A DNA stretch of 64,000 bases from Marchantia polymorpha subsp. ruderalis (GCA_037833965.1 AP031354.1:23104001-23168000), one strand, 5' to 3'; shown: positions 24,535 to 37,262, counted from the stretch's first letter. The notes: generated by a model not told the origin, from the sequence alone. Numbers and translations: made by a program.

Positions 24535-25329
24535 ATGGCCGCCTCTGCAGCTGCTGCAGTGCTTCCAGCGGCAGGCAGTGCAATCGCCCGCGCTGGACTG
24601 GGAAATCTGAACTCAGACATCGCAATCAGGCTGCCAAGACACTCATCGATAGTAAATGGAGCATTCCGAGGGCAACGAGTTAAGAGACGAGCAGCAGCGA
24701 GAAATGTCCTGAGTTATAGGACAAGGCCGACGATTTGTTTGGGACGCCATGATCGTGACCAGGACAGTGAGAATTCAAAGCCTTCTTTGGCTGACATTTG
24801 TCGATGCCTTCAGCACTGCTTTTTCGAGATTTGTGTGGAGAACAGGGGCAGGCCTGCGGGCACGGCATTGCATGAATTCGTGGGCGCTGCAGTGGCTGCT
24901 TACCTAGCTGGCCACACCCGCGATAGGCTTTCTCTCCAGCTCGCTTATGGAGACAACGGGATGGAAGAGTCGAAGCTGGAAACGGAGGGTTTCAGACTCA
25001 CAGCGTCCGAAGAGCAATATCGGTCACAGTGGTTGGACACGATATATACTACTTTGCAATTTCTCAAGGTGGTGGACAATCAAGCCTCCAGATCTTCACC
25101 TGTGACAGCCCAAACGGATTCTCACTTATTCAGCATAGTTAGACGAGTTGTCGAGGGACAGCAATCAGGTGATGAGCAAAGCTTTGTGAAATTTGATCGA
25201 GGATTAGCCACGAAAGGGGCATCGGGCGGAGCAATTGCACAGAGAGAGGCTGTGGCTCCTCAATTCATCCCTCTGACACAACTCGTCCTACTCACAATGA
25301 AGGTTGTGAATGAGGACATCAGCGTGTAG
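24535..25329 (+). CDS. Intronless gene for a probable plastid protein of unknown function
   Basis: An uninterrupted frame of 264 codons starts at the ATG at 24535; the frame upstream of it has no ATG. The first 60 to 70 residues are rich in Ala, Ser and Arg and nearly free of acidic residues (MAASAAAAVLPAAGSAIARA, then RRAAARN), as in chloroplast transit peptides. The central part (about 84-160) looks conserved and folded: SLADICRCLQHCFFEICVEN, then RPAGTALHEFVGAAVAAY and LSLQLAYG. After an acidic stretch comes EEQYRSQWLDTIYTTLQFL, then a less ordered region and a hydrophobic end (FIPLTQLVLLTMKVV). I have the impression that it belongs to a conserved plant family of unknown function but cannot name it. 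No catalytic motif or membrane segment is evident. GC content is higher than in the flanks, which supports real coding. The gene is convergent with the CTLH/CRA gene. Confidence 0.75.
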   Translation: MAASAAAAVLPAAGSAIARAGLGNLNSDIAIRLPRHSSIVNGAFRGQRVKRRAAARNVLSYRTRPTICLGRHDRDQDSENSKPSLADICRCLQHCFFEICVENRGRPAGTALHEFVGAAVAAYLAGHTRDRLSLQLAYGDNGMEESKLETEGFRLTASEEQYRSQWLDTIYTTLQFLKVVDNQASRSSPVTAQTDSHLFSIVRRVVEGQQSGDEQSFVKFDRGLATKGASGGAIAQREAVAPQFIPLTQLVLLTMKVVNEDISV

Positions 25330-25956
25330 ATTCTAGCCCAAAATTATGTTCATACCTTCATACTGAACCGCTTCGAAATTAGTAGTGGGAGACACTTACA
25401 TGTCAAAGATATTACGAGGTTCATTCGAGTCACGAATCTTCGCACCGATGGGGGGAAGCCGTTTGTGCACAAGTCCAGGCAGTGTATCAACAATACGTAA
25501 TTATTTTATTTATCTTGCTCTCCCATTGAAACACTAATCATGCCTATATGGCCCTTAGAAGCACATCATCATCGGGTCAAAGTTTATGCACGATGTATTT
25601 TGACTCACTGGTATTAAAAACAAAGAAACATATTTACTCACCGGTTTCTTCATTCTGGCAATTCCTGATTCCGAGCTTCCAGGGACTGGTTATTCAGTTC
25701 AAAAGAGATGAAAAGCACATGGTATACCGTAAAATTTTATACCAGGAGGCCAAAAATTGTGTACCACGTTAGATCCACTCAGCGCTCAATGTGTGCAAGT
25801 CTCGTGGCACCGAAACTCAATAACGAAACATCGGTGTCTGCAAACATGTTGGACAAAGTTTTAGGTGGCCTTGAGAAGGATGCTCTACATTGACTCTGCA
25901 ATGGTACCCCGGTAGTGAATAACGGTAGCCACTGTTCACATCGAAGGCGACCGAAG

Positions 25957-26028
25957 GAACATTCCACATCTCTGTCAACAGACAGATGTTGAATGTTCAA
26001 GAATGCTGTCGACAGACAGCATTCTTGA
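25957..26028. repeat. Two back-to-back hairpins
   Basis: The first hairpin pairs 25957-25976 with 25981-25998 (gaacattc with gaatgttc, acatct with agatgt, gtc with gac, one mismatch and a 2-nt bulge). The second pairs tcaagaatgctgt (25997-26009) with acagcattcttga (26016-26028) perfectly around a 6-nt loop. They lie about 630 bp after the stop of the plus-strand gene. No RNA family was recognised. Confidence 0.65.
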
Positions 26029-26325
26029 TCTTTTTTATTTTATCTCCCGCCTTTCACGTGTTTCATAATCGTCTTCGACCTCCCATTCCACGCAATAAAA
26101 GTTTTGTTTCTTTCGCTACTGCTCTAACTCGGGGAGGGGTGATAACAATCCGAAAGTCCCTCAACAGGACTTCTCACACATGCCAGGGTGCAAGACAAGA
26201 TCCGTCATCTTTGGGACAGAAGGACGGACGTTTTGAGAGAGGGACGGACGTTTTCCACCCGAACCAACCCAAAAGACAAGAAAAAATTGAAAACACTTGC
26301 ACAAAACGAAGATCCTGAGAATCGC

Positions 26326-26515
26326 TCTCCAACCTATCTTATCCATCATCCATTTTAAAGCGTTGTGAACTAATATAGGTTGCTAATAATAATCTGTTAT
26401 CGTTGAACTGTCATTATTTTTCTCCAACCTATCTTATCCATCATCCATTTTAAAGCGTTGTGAACTAATATAGGTTGCTAATAATAATCTGTTATCGTTG
26501 AACTGTCATTATTTT
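26326..26515. repeat. Perfect 95-bp tandem duplication
   Basis: The unit beginning tctccaacctatcttatcc at 26326 is repeated from 26421 with no difference that I can see over 95 bp. Such perfect identity indicates a very recent event, or possibly an assembly duplication. It lies about 370 bp downstream of the CTLH/CRA gene stop. Confidence 0.9.
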
Positions 26516-26887
26516 TCTTCTTAGCTTCGAAGCTCTATCTCGTGGCAGAATCAATATGTACACAGATCAAGCTTTCAGAGCGAAACTTCTGCTGAGGCAG
26601 ATTTGTGTTGCTGCACAGAGGCCTCTCTACTCACAGGTTTGCCTCCTAAAACAGAACATGAATTCTCAGCTTTAACACCACAGAGAACGGCAGGCGAATC
26701 ATACAAAACCGGCATGACAATTTCACCTTGAAAGGGAGAAAGCAGGACCACGATAAGCGCTGACATCTAAAGTACCTGCGTTGAAGAAGGATTCACTGAA
26801 AATATAGCTAAATACAAGGAAGCGGCCCGCTCTGGACCGGCAACTCAAGCTGTGACAGTTTTCATGTACACTCTCCTCTCAACACCT

Positions 26888-29800
26888 TTATATCAAATTG
26901 GCTAACACACTATCTACACTTCCATCGTATTGAGTAAGCAGCTGTATTGCATCCCCCCTTGAGAGGGCCATCCATTCCTGCATGAGACATACTCAAGAAT
27001 CAGTAGTAGAAAGTTACATAAAGCCAAAACTACGTGACAGCCCTCCATATTGTTATTGTTATAACAAACGTTATATCCTACAAATAAAGAGCACAAGAGC
27101 TTTAAACATGAGATAAACTACATGCCAAAGAAGACTGTGAATTTCGTTGATACACAACCATGGCATAGACATATTATCACAAGAAACTAGATAGACAAAA
27201 CTGGAGGTTTAAAAGTTTTCACTGACAAGACATGGAATGCTATTTTCAGCCGTTTTATAACTTACCATTATAGTCAATATGGACATCTCGTCAAAAAGGG
27301 GTCCCTCTCTGGAAGACTCCGACTGCTGACTACCACCTCCGTCTCCTGTTCTGGTGCTGCTCAGGTCAATCACGGCATGCTCACCAGATCCACCTCCAGA
27401 ACCCAGTTTTGAGTCACCGCGGGTGGATGCAGAGGCATTTGAGTTCGTCTCTTTCAGAGTATTTATCGATAAAAGTTCTCCAAATGGGTCAGAGCACATT
27501 TGCAGTTTAAACCACTCCGTGTGCATGTACAAGCAGTTTCGCAGAATTTTCATCAACTTTGGCTCCGCGATTCCTAGACTTGCACCCAACGCAACCTGAA
27601 AGGGAAAGACAGTCCAAATATGAAAAATCGTCGTTAGGTAGATGGAAATGATGACCGTCCACTTTTCCTGTATATACATGGAATGCACCCGTGGATAACT
27701 ACAGTAAGGGATCAAACAGAGACTACAATCTCCAGTCACCGAATAGGATTACTGTCGGGAAGATGAAACGGAAAACCACAAACGAAGGTGGCTAAACCCT
27801 CTCACGCCTGAAGGTAAACGACATGGAGATAAGCCGTAGGGTGAAGTTAATTTTTTCCTCATGGACGAAGATGCCAGAGGCACGCATAACAGTGAGGAGC
27901 AGACTTGTCCGGTCTCTATAGGCGTATATCCTACATCATCAATATATCTTTCAATACCTGAAGAGCAGCTGCCAAAACAGAAGGTGGTGTGGGCTTTAGT
28001 GAAATTTCCCCCTTCGGCCGCGCTAAAGCCAGCAGAGTTTCCTTCAAAGGTTTCAGCAACTCGTGATACTTGGCAGCGAGTGGCCCAAGGTCCGCACGGG
28101 CGACTCGGAGGGCGTCGGTGAAATGTCCACCTTCCACCAGCTGTAGAAACTCTACCTACAATTGTAATTCCGATTGTAAGACACCATGAATTACAAAGAC
28201 CAAGGCCGACAATTTCCAGTCACAAGATGAATCGCATGAGGAAGTACATAAGTCTGTGGTGCGGAGTCCAGTGGTACCTGTTTCAGCTGGAAAAGCAAAT
28301 GTTGATTATGTTCGAAAAAATCCGGGTGTAGCCGCTGAACTTCTTGAATAACGGCATCAATCTTCCCTTCAATTGCCAACTGGCGTATTCCAAGTGCTCG
28401 GCCGTATGTTTCGACAACGTCGTCTTGTGACTCCTGAAATCAAATGAGAGATATGACCATTTCTCAAACGAGCTCATAGTGTAAAAAAATAGCTCAAGGT
28501 CAGATTAAAAAACAAACACCGACTTCAGTGGTGATAAATCCACAAGGGTAAGAAAATCAGTGACAAATGTCCTAAGGACAAGGGTTGGACCTGCAGGAAA
28601 CAGAAGCACATGGAACTTACAGACTAAAGTGATGTTTTATTTATACAACAATAAGCAGAAGAATGGCCACAGCGTAAATCGATAAGTACGAATCACAAAC
28701 TGTAACCAAGTAAAGAGTACAGAGACTTGCCATATTGTGAAAATTTTATTTTAAGGAAGACAAATAAAGGACAGAATAATGTGATCCAACCCGTAACTTT
28801 AGTATCCCGTAAGCGGTGTGCATGAAGACACTACATTCCCCATTAGCCTTTGTGCTATTTTCCTTCCAGCGTGTACGATTTCTCGTCCAGGCTTCAGTCG
28901 CGTTATAACGGAACTAGGTAGGGCGTTATTCACGCGAACGAATGCCGTATAAAAAGACAGACAAACGCATAACAAGCACACTAGCACGTGCGGCAAGAAA
29001 CACAAGCGGGCGCAGGGACACAAGTGTGCTTTGTAAGAAACTCCCCAAAAAGAGGAGTGGACGATATACGAAATTTCCATTGAGCGGGTACAAAAGTGCA
29101 AGAATTTTCCGAAACGAATCTTGTTAGATTGGGCAAAAAGAGTTTCATCAAGGGACATAATATGGCAGTACAATTGATCAGGATATATAAACGGGAAGCA
29201 TATTGCATTCGCTATTCATATATAGATCGTAGGGATTCGTGGTATAGGCAGCTGAGTTACCGGCTTGTTTGAAGTGTCAGTTTTCATGTCCTGTAATTCG
29301 GCCAGATTCGTTAATTGCGACAGCTCGAGACTTGAAAGTTGCTGATATTTTGCCGTGACCCAGGACCCATTCGTGAAACCTGAAAGAATCAATTGTTTCC
29401 TCCCCCTCCATCGCCGCCGACCTGTCGAAGGCAAACCCGAGATCTCCTTCCCAATTCCCATTCTAAGTCCTGCACTGTGCGCACCATTACTACCAGACTG
29501 CGATATACCACTTGTACTACATCCCCCACTGCTGCCAAACCGCCCATCCTCCCTGAGCATCTCTCCGTTTTGAGGACGATAAATCATCAGAGAGCGATAA
29601 ATCAAAGGATCATCATCGCAGTCTTGCATCACGACATCCTCGGCAACTTCACTACTCTGAGGATTCTCAAGAGTACTCTCGGTAGCATTCAATTGTATTT
29701 TGTTTTTTACAGAAGGTTCTACCATAAAAGTGGCCTCCTCCATCTCAACGTGACGTTCCCCGTTATCCGAAGAAGCCACCAAATTTCCAACCGGGTCTTC

Positions 29801-32123
29801 TTTTGCTTCGGAAATCACAGTGTCTTCTGATTGTTCGCTTGGAGAGACCTTCATTTCCGTGCATGACTTCATCCGGTTGACAACATCAAGAGCCAGAACA
29901 CTCGTAAGCTCAGCTGCGACTGCATCACTTGATGATCTACTGTCACTAGGTGCATTAGTTCCTCTTTCGATCAAACCTCTATACAAACAATATTCGCGAA
30001 CAAGTTCATCCACAAGAGAAGTAGTCAGCCTCATCCTGCTCAATTCGTTCTGCGAAAGACAAAATAACAATAAACAGAGTGAGTCCGTGCTCTTCTCGCG
30101 CCGACAACCTCCGCGAAGTGAAAACTGCTGATACAAAATCAACGCTAGCAGTAGTTGGAATCCCAAAAATCAAAAAGACGTGAAATAAAAAGCCACACGA
30201 ACAAAATGCACCTTGAAGGCAGATGTCAAGTCACCACCGGTATATCTGAGGCTGTTCACAGCTCCTTGCCTCGGCAGATCAACAGCCTGTGCAAGTGCCT
30301 GTACATCGGCCTGCAAAATAACTGGCATGGGTAAGAGCAATGGTCTCTCTGAGTCAGTTGACACAAACCTAACGCATGTGCACAAATTACTAACGCAGGG
30401 CATGACATTCTTACGAAGTGTTGTCCAAACCTATCTGTCGAAGACAACTATCACAAACGAAGTAACATGACAAGAAAAGTAGAAAAATATACAGGTGAAC
30501 TATTTCCCAAATGAAAGCAGATATGATCGTGCTACTACCAGATGCGATGTATTCTGAGATATTTAAGTGCTCATGAGAAAGATGTGGCAAACATTAGTGA
30601 TTACGATCCTACCTCGCTAAAATTAGGAGCTTCTAGAAGACTTTCTCGAGGTGCTGCTGGAGGGTCTCTATCCTTAGAAAGGAGAGAAGAAGCAATCTCA
30701 GCAATCGGGGAAACAATCGCTTGCTGTTGACAGTAGGCGTTTTGTACGCTATTCCTCGCAAAAACTGATGATGTCAGAAATTTTCAAATTTTCACGACAC
30801 GACGAGACCTAGAACTGCGATGTCAAATCTCAACTTCAGAGCGAATAGGTACTTAGAACAAAGAAATTTGCAAACATCTGCAGAACACTCACTGGTGTTC
30901 AATCTTTCCCAATTATACTAACCTTATCAAGTACCGTAGAGTCAATGAAAAGAGCGGGTCGTAAGCATGTTGCTGAGCCTTCAGCGTGGACGCAACAATT
31001 GCAGCCAGCTCCGCTCTCCTTACTTCTGACCACTACTAAACAATGCACAATGACGCAACTTTAGCCAGGACCATCTGGTAAGACCTACGCAGACCACATG
31101 CAGCCAAGACTGAAAGGAAACTTCAAAAAGGGAACATCCATCTTAATACCATATATATGCATCTGATTCGCGCATAAGGCTTGCAATAGACTGAATTCAT
31201 ACCTCGTCAGCGACAGGTGAAGAAGGATCATCTTTGTCATACATGAGAGCTAAAAGCACTCTCTTAAACTCCTCATAGGCCTCCTGAAACAAGAGAATCC
31301 AGAGCTAACTATTCATAACTTCGAAAATCGACGCTGTAATCAAGAGGTTTCAAACTTCTGTATGTGACTGGTTCAATCTCAAAGCTACCAAAACATTCCT
31401 AATCTGCAAAAATTGATGGCCGGATCCTACAATTACCGATGTCGCGACTACAACCAGAATACTTTGCTCAAATTCGCAGCGGCTAAGAAATGATCACAAA
31501 CACTCGTCAACAGGATTTATTCAGTTTTAAAGCGCCAATTCGACAAAGAAACACCAAGAGATATGAAGGACAATGGAATTTGACAATCTCTAGCGGAATT
31601 GCTTAAACGTACTGGATACGCGTTTAGAGCACATGGCCCTAAGGTCGTGCGTGAACACATGATGGCTTGCTGTTGCTGGTTTGGCTCACCGCCTCGAAGC
31701 AGCTCTAAAAACCTCTGCAGAAAGTGAACATCAGGAGTCACCCCCGTCTTTAAAAGAAGTACCAAAACGCTGGGAAAAAAATCATTGAGGAGGATTTCAG
31801 CGGGAAAACTACTACAAACAGATTGAATGGTGAAGCGCTTGGGAACCCCAAGTTTCAGGAATGCAAGTATGTCAGCAGACCTGCTTTTGGAGACGAAAGA
31901 GAAGATGAGGGTCTTCCAATAGAGCCTGCGCTGACTCGTTAATTACCTCCAGAGCCTCGGCAATACGGCCAGTCTCTATCAAAGCCCTGACCAACTCAAC
32001 TAAGCGACGAGGAGCCACTTGAGGCGAGGCTTCAAAGCCCTCACATTCAACTAACTGCTCCTCCTCGGCGTAATCCAAAACAAGCGCGTCAAGCACACCC
32101 CAATTCACCAGTTGCGCGTCCAT
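26888..32123 (-). CDS. Protein with two LisH-CTLH-CRA units (RanBPM/GID-complex-like)
   Basis: Eleven coding exons (31881-32123, 31613-31714, 31203-31283, 30923-31032, 30613-30754, 30212-30310, 29261-30049, 28278-28433, 27958-28155, 27266-27595, 26888-26977) join in frame to 779 residues. Residues 8-35 are LisH-like (NWGVLDALVLDYAEEEQLVE). CTLH1 follows (VRALIETGRIAEALEVINE, LLFRLQKQ, RFLELLRGG), then a CRA-like part with YEEFKRVLLALMYDK and YDPLFSLTLRYL. A second LisH is at about 267-289 (LTTSLVDELVREYCLYRG), then a 220-residue acidic/Ser-rich linker, then CTLH2 (RQLAIEGKIDAVIQEVQRL, LLFQLKQ, EFLQLVEGG) and a second CRA part that ends LLTQYDGSVDSV. LisH-CTLH-CRA proteins are scaffolds of GID/CTLH ubiquitin ligases and RanBPM assemblies. 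The layout recalls the plant protein annotated as RanBPM-related at Arabidopsis AT5G66810 (from memory). The start is the first Met before the LisH; a Met 12 codons upstream is preceded by a likely splice acceptor. No SPRY or RING domain is present. Confidence 0.88.
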
Positions 32124-35100
32124 GATGAGGTATTGAGATCGCCAATCGAACTGAATCAAAAATATATATCCAACCAGGTGAAGTTTCGACTTGGAACTTT
32201 GCTAAACCTCACGGGTACCATTGGTGCAGCTCAAATTCCGCACCTGATCGGTACACAAGACGCCTCTCACAATACTTGATCACAAGCCGCATGAAGGTCT
32301 GAAGCGGGCAACCATTCATGGCCCCATGATCCAATTCCGTATTTTGAACCCAGCATAAAAATTGAATTGCTCAATCCCCTAGCAGCTCCAGTGTCGCCCG
32401 TCGCGTGTGCCAAGCACGCCACCACGCATTGTCCGAGGCGCGAAGGAGTCCAATTATCGCCAAGGCACGAGTTATAAATAGGTCAATTACTACTCTCGGA
32501 AAAACCCGTCCCTCCGATTTTCCACGGACCTTCAAAGGGCAAGAATTACACAACCGGCCGGACAAGCACAATCGGTGTCAAGCTTGCTACCCCATTGCCG
32601 AAGTACCCACAACAATCCAATTCAAAGAACCACCAGACCCGACTCCGGTCTAATCGACGAATGACGTAGGCGGAAAAGTAACCCGCAGTAATTGTAGGTC
32701 ACCACACAAGCCAGCCCCCAGACTAATGCCCACGCTGTTACAGCTGACGCAAAACCACCTCCCCGCCCTCCAACAAACAGACACCCGGAGCTGTGCGGCC
32801 CCAGGAGCCCTTCTCCACGCGGACGCAGATTCAGCTGACAGGCTCTCACATACCCTAACCACAAGGCCAGGAATTTCTCTCCTCTCTCTCTCTCTCTGGC
32901 TCATTCACTCTTCACTCTCGTGCAAGAATCTCTTCCCTTCCCCGGACGCTTTCACTCGCTCAACGACCGCATCGCATGCATCTCATTGACATCCGGTCCC
33001 ACGCCCGCCCCGCAGGCGATGCAGCTAGCGCTGAAAAAGCACCGCGGAAGCAAGTATGTCGTATTCCCAAAACAATGCCTTGCGGACGATCCGTCCCTTC
33101 CCTTTCCCTCCCCTCCCTCACTTCCTTCCTCCGCCTCCGTCTTTAATTTACAAACTGCATCTCCTCGCAGTGGGCTTTCCTACAGAGGGAGAGGGGGCCG
33201 CTGTGATTGCGCATTCGGGCCACAAGAAGGGGCGGGATCCCGTCAATCGGTCCGCAGGACGTCGTCATGTCGCACGGATCTCTCCGACACGAAAGCAGCA
33301 CAAGAAACGACAGCGATGGCTGGCGCTGATGGATGCAGTTCGAGGATGAGAAGAAAAATGGCGGCCCGTGGTTCAAGGTGGCCGCGGTGCGTACACGAGA
33401 ATTTGTTCCAAACGTCGGAATCCTTGTACCCTGCAAAGAAGAATTTATCAACAGCCGCAAGGAAATTCGGCCAATGCGTCCGTTACCTCATCCCTCTTTC
33501 CTTCCTTCGTCAGCCTCGACTACATGTCCTACGTATTCAACGTTAAGCTTCTGGGCTTTCCTTTCAAACACTATTCGCCTTTCCTCAAATTCTTTCTCGT
33601 CGATTTGGTTCAAAACCAATGCGAGCGAGCTCTCAAACTGATGACGAGAATTTAGTGCAAGAAGCTTTTTGGGTGTCATCCACAACTGGATATGTATGCC
33701 TTTTCCCGGTCATCATTGACGGTGACCCAGACACAACCATCTCCTTTCAGCGATCCATTTTGTTTGACTCTAAGCCCAGGCAAGTCAAGGGAAATTGACT
33801 CACCTCAACGTATCGTTGCTAAGTTATCACTATTTTGTTTGATAAACTTAATTAGGTGAAACGAATTTCTGCTAGTGATTGAAGGCATGGACGCGAACTG
33901 ATGTATGAGTTATTTATTAGTTATAGCGAGAAACCTATAACTTGATATCGTACTTCAGAGTTCACATGATTCATTTCCTATGATTCGATACTTTTGTCTT
34001 TCGTGGATTTGTAGGAAATGGTTTCACTCAATTTGACATTTGCCGATAAGTCATCGTGAGATAGAAGAAGGTTTTTTAAAAATGTCAAACTACATATCTC
34101 TTAGAACCAATAATGCTATGGACGCAAGAATCATGAAAAAAATAGACTAATTTGTACTGGAGCTTAGGAGTGCGTCCATTAGAAAGCTTTTCATTGAGAA
34201 CTCTGGGAATGAGAATCCCATCAAAATTTTGCGGAAGTCCTGTCGATGGTTATGGTTCAGTTATAAATCCTCACTATTGCTTTAGGTTATACCCTTTGCC
34301 ATGACCTTCATTATGAGCTATTGAGAGCATTTATTATATAGGCGATTCTGTATCCTTGCTTAAAAATAAAATAAAAAGGTAAGGCAATTTTGTACCCGGC
34401 TCGAGGGTATTTTGAGTTACTTACAACCATAGCTTCACTTGGCTCAGGTTTCACACGACCTTTCTAGAACTACTTACAACATGGGCTTAAGATTGCAAGG
34501 CAAAACAATGGCTGGTTTTAATTCACATCCTTTCCTGTAATAATGACTGTCAATGTATGACTAGGACAATTTGTCATAAAGTTCCTTGAAATCTTTAGGA
34601 AGTTTGTTTCACTCAACCGCAAACATTACTGCGAGGAACCATATATCGTGTAGCTATATTTATCAAACTAAGTTTTTTTTAATTATTCACTCTCAGAACC
34701 TGATGATGACATTTCAACTGCGAAATCTCGGCAATCATTTAATTTACCTCCTTAGTCACATGAAGTGTATCTGTATGTTACATTTATCGTATGGACTTTA
34801 GTTTTTTCATCTATCTAAACAAAGACCATCTATCCAAAATAGATTCATGAAAATATTGTTTTTAAAAAATCTATATACTTTAGTTGCAATAACTCAATTT
34901 TTTTCGTTGTAATGCTATTGTTTATAGATTCCATGTTGCCTATATGGCCATAATTTACACTTGTTGAGACAAAGTCAATTGATGAAATGGAAGATTATAT
35001 TTTGGAAAAAAATATTCAAGACAAGTACTGTAAATCATATTTCAAATTTTAGTATCTATCGCAAAAAAATTTTAATTTACTCACACGAATTTATTCATTC

Positions 35101-37262
35101 TTTTAATTTTTATTACTTTTTTCTTTGAAGTTCCACATAGATGATGCAAATATATCAATTGCAAGGTGCGTCAAACTACAACTTGCCAAAAAGTTTGATG
35201 AATGTTCTAAAAAATTATCTGTACACACAAAATTAAAAAAATTAATATTAATAAACTTATAATATACTTAAGCATGCTATCATAGAAATAAGAATAACAA
35301 ATCATCATCTCTAAACGTTATTTGACACTTGAAACATTTTTTAAAATATGAGTTTGTGCTTGTATACATATTTATCATTGTATGTGGTTCAAGTTCCAAC
35401 AAGTTATGTTTTTGTTGTCTGAATCAATTACGATTCTATTTAAATAGCTGATCCCATGTATACAATAGCAATTTGAATGCATATCACTTTGCAAAAAAAT
35501 GAAAAAATGTTGTTATTATGTTCAAATTTATTTATCAAAGAAAAGAATCATAATATGTATAGCTTCATTGATGGAAATTTTGTTCGTTTACGGAAAATCA
35601 CATATGCACTGTACAGTTGTATCTCAAATCATTGTTCAAACGAGTTTGACTAACATTTACGGCTTTCAAGAATTGTATCTATATATATCCACCAAAAAAA
35701 ATTGTGTATATAATATAAATAAGTACACAGAGCTAAGGGAATTCAATAGATTGAAATGTCTATATCTAGCTCAACTACTAATGTAAAACCGCAACACTTT
35801 TCAATGGATTTAGAAAACGTTCACGTTTAGTTTGATGGCATTATTTCTTTCAGTTGATTGTTCATATGGTGTGCATGGAGGACCTACAAACATAGTATGT
35901 GGATCTAATATAATTTCAAGTTCTAATCTCAAAAAAACATGTCTTTGCCACCAAATTCTGTGAGAGAACAAATGTATAAGTGATTATGGTTCATTTTCAA
36001 TGTAGATGAATCACAATGAACACATCGCTGAACTGACCCGTTCGAATGAGCACATAGGTGTGGGTGAGAGCAAGAAGAATGTGTGAGTGTACTGGTTCCA
36101 GCCCTGTCCTTTTAGTTTTCTTGCTCGCTGTCCGTATCTGGTGTACTCATTTGCAGCTAGTAGATCTTTACATCACCCATTTCCGTACTATGGCTTAAGG
36201 CCTAGTGTACACTGGCATCTTATAACGTCACCTGACACTTACACAACGGAAAAAGAGCAGCACGAAAAACACACTTTTGCATCCAGGGATCTCATGGAAC
36301 TCACAACCGTTCTTATGAACTCTGCGGTGTGTCTCAGCGTTACTTCTGGGCTCTACGGTGTGTATGAACAACGTTCTTGTCTCAGACATACCGAGTTTAA
36401 GTTCTCATCGTTGGTTAAACACGTCCTATAGGCCAGACTACAACATGTCCTCTAACTGCACAAGTCGGCATTGACAAAACCCTTTAGGGTTTAACAGGAT
36501 GTCATTAACACCCCATTAGGGTTATATTGCCGTGCATGTTATCCTATTGCGACTACCTTCACGTCGCAGGCCACACATTGATCGCGAAGTTCTGACGATC
36601 ATTCGGATTCAACGATTACACCATTGATTACGAAATAGTACGAGCCATTAGCACAGATCGCCTCTTTTCATTCAGCCATTTGCTTATGGTTGAAAGTTTA
36701 GGTGAGCCCACACTTGGTTCGTTACAAGATCCGTGCACGATAATGGATAATAAGTACATATCGTTGGTCTGCGATTTTTCCTCATTGAGCACGCAACTTC
36801 AGACGCCCTGCAGTGCTGTACTGAATCAGCCGCTATTTGGATTTTGATGCAAGGAGCAAAAAATGTGCTCTTAAGAAATGTGGCTTAGAAAATGTGCTCC
36901 ATATTCTTCAGAACTCGCTGCTCAGTATGATGGGTACAGGCTTAGCAAATCAGACATCTTTGTACCGGGCTTTCATCCGCTTTCAATCATTCGATTCCAA
37001 CACATGGTGCCGTACTAATGCGAAACACGTCGGAGTGCAGCATTTTATCAGCATTTTAACGACATACTCCGCGATACAAATCTAGATGTGGTCTCAGTTT
37101 CCATCACATATCAAAAGGACACATTTAGAAAGTTCAAATTACATGAAGAATGAATGAATCGACAACAGGTGCACCTATTCGTTGTGGAAGGCGATTATCT
37201 CAAGCTAAATTTGGTCCAATTGGTCGACATATAAATAGCACAATGGCATACTCCCACACTCT
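32124..37262. other. Long intergenic region: CTLH/CRA promoter side, then AT-rich DNA
   Basis: From 32.1 to about 33.7 kb the DNA is GC-richer, with pyrimidine-rich blocks (a CT tract at 32877-32899; C/T blocks at 33085-33135) and probably holds the promoter and leader of the minus-strand CTLH/CRA gene. Overlapping short frames here have no recognisable domain. From 33.7 to 37.1 kb the DNA is AT-rich with no supported gene. An inverted telomere-like motif (aaaccctttagggttt) lies near 36478. Confidence 0.5.
37230..37237 (+). promoter_or_regulatory. Candidate TATA box directly upstream of repeat copy B
   Basis: TATAAATA at 37230-37237 is followed by homology to copy A starting at about 37263, that is 33 bp downstream of its first base, the normal spacing to a plant transcription start. 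A CCAAT motif lies about 15 bp upstream (near 37217). No such TATA is at the equivalent place before copy A. Confidence 0.45.

Larger units (their letters stand above)
25330..26887. other. Convergent intergenic region between the plastid-protein gene and the CTLH/CRA gene
   Basis: No gene is supported. The region should hold both 3' untranslated ends. It contains two adjacent hairpins (25957-26028) and a perfect 95-bp tandem duplication (26326-26515), listed separately. Confidence 0.55.

Noticed and set aside
31681-31714. A 25-bp micro-exon in the CTLH/CRA gene ending before GTGAGC at 31690
   Set aside because: Reading through keeps the frame (GGEPNQQQQAIMCS), and the intron needed would be too short. 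The exon is taken as 31613-31714.
36474-36495. Telomere-like inverted motif aaaccctttagggttt as an internal telomeric site
   Set aside because: Only one unit on each side; it is too short to indicate telomeric DNA or a promoter, with no gene next to it.
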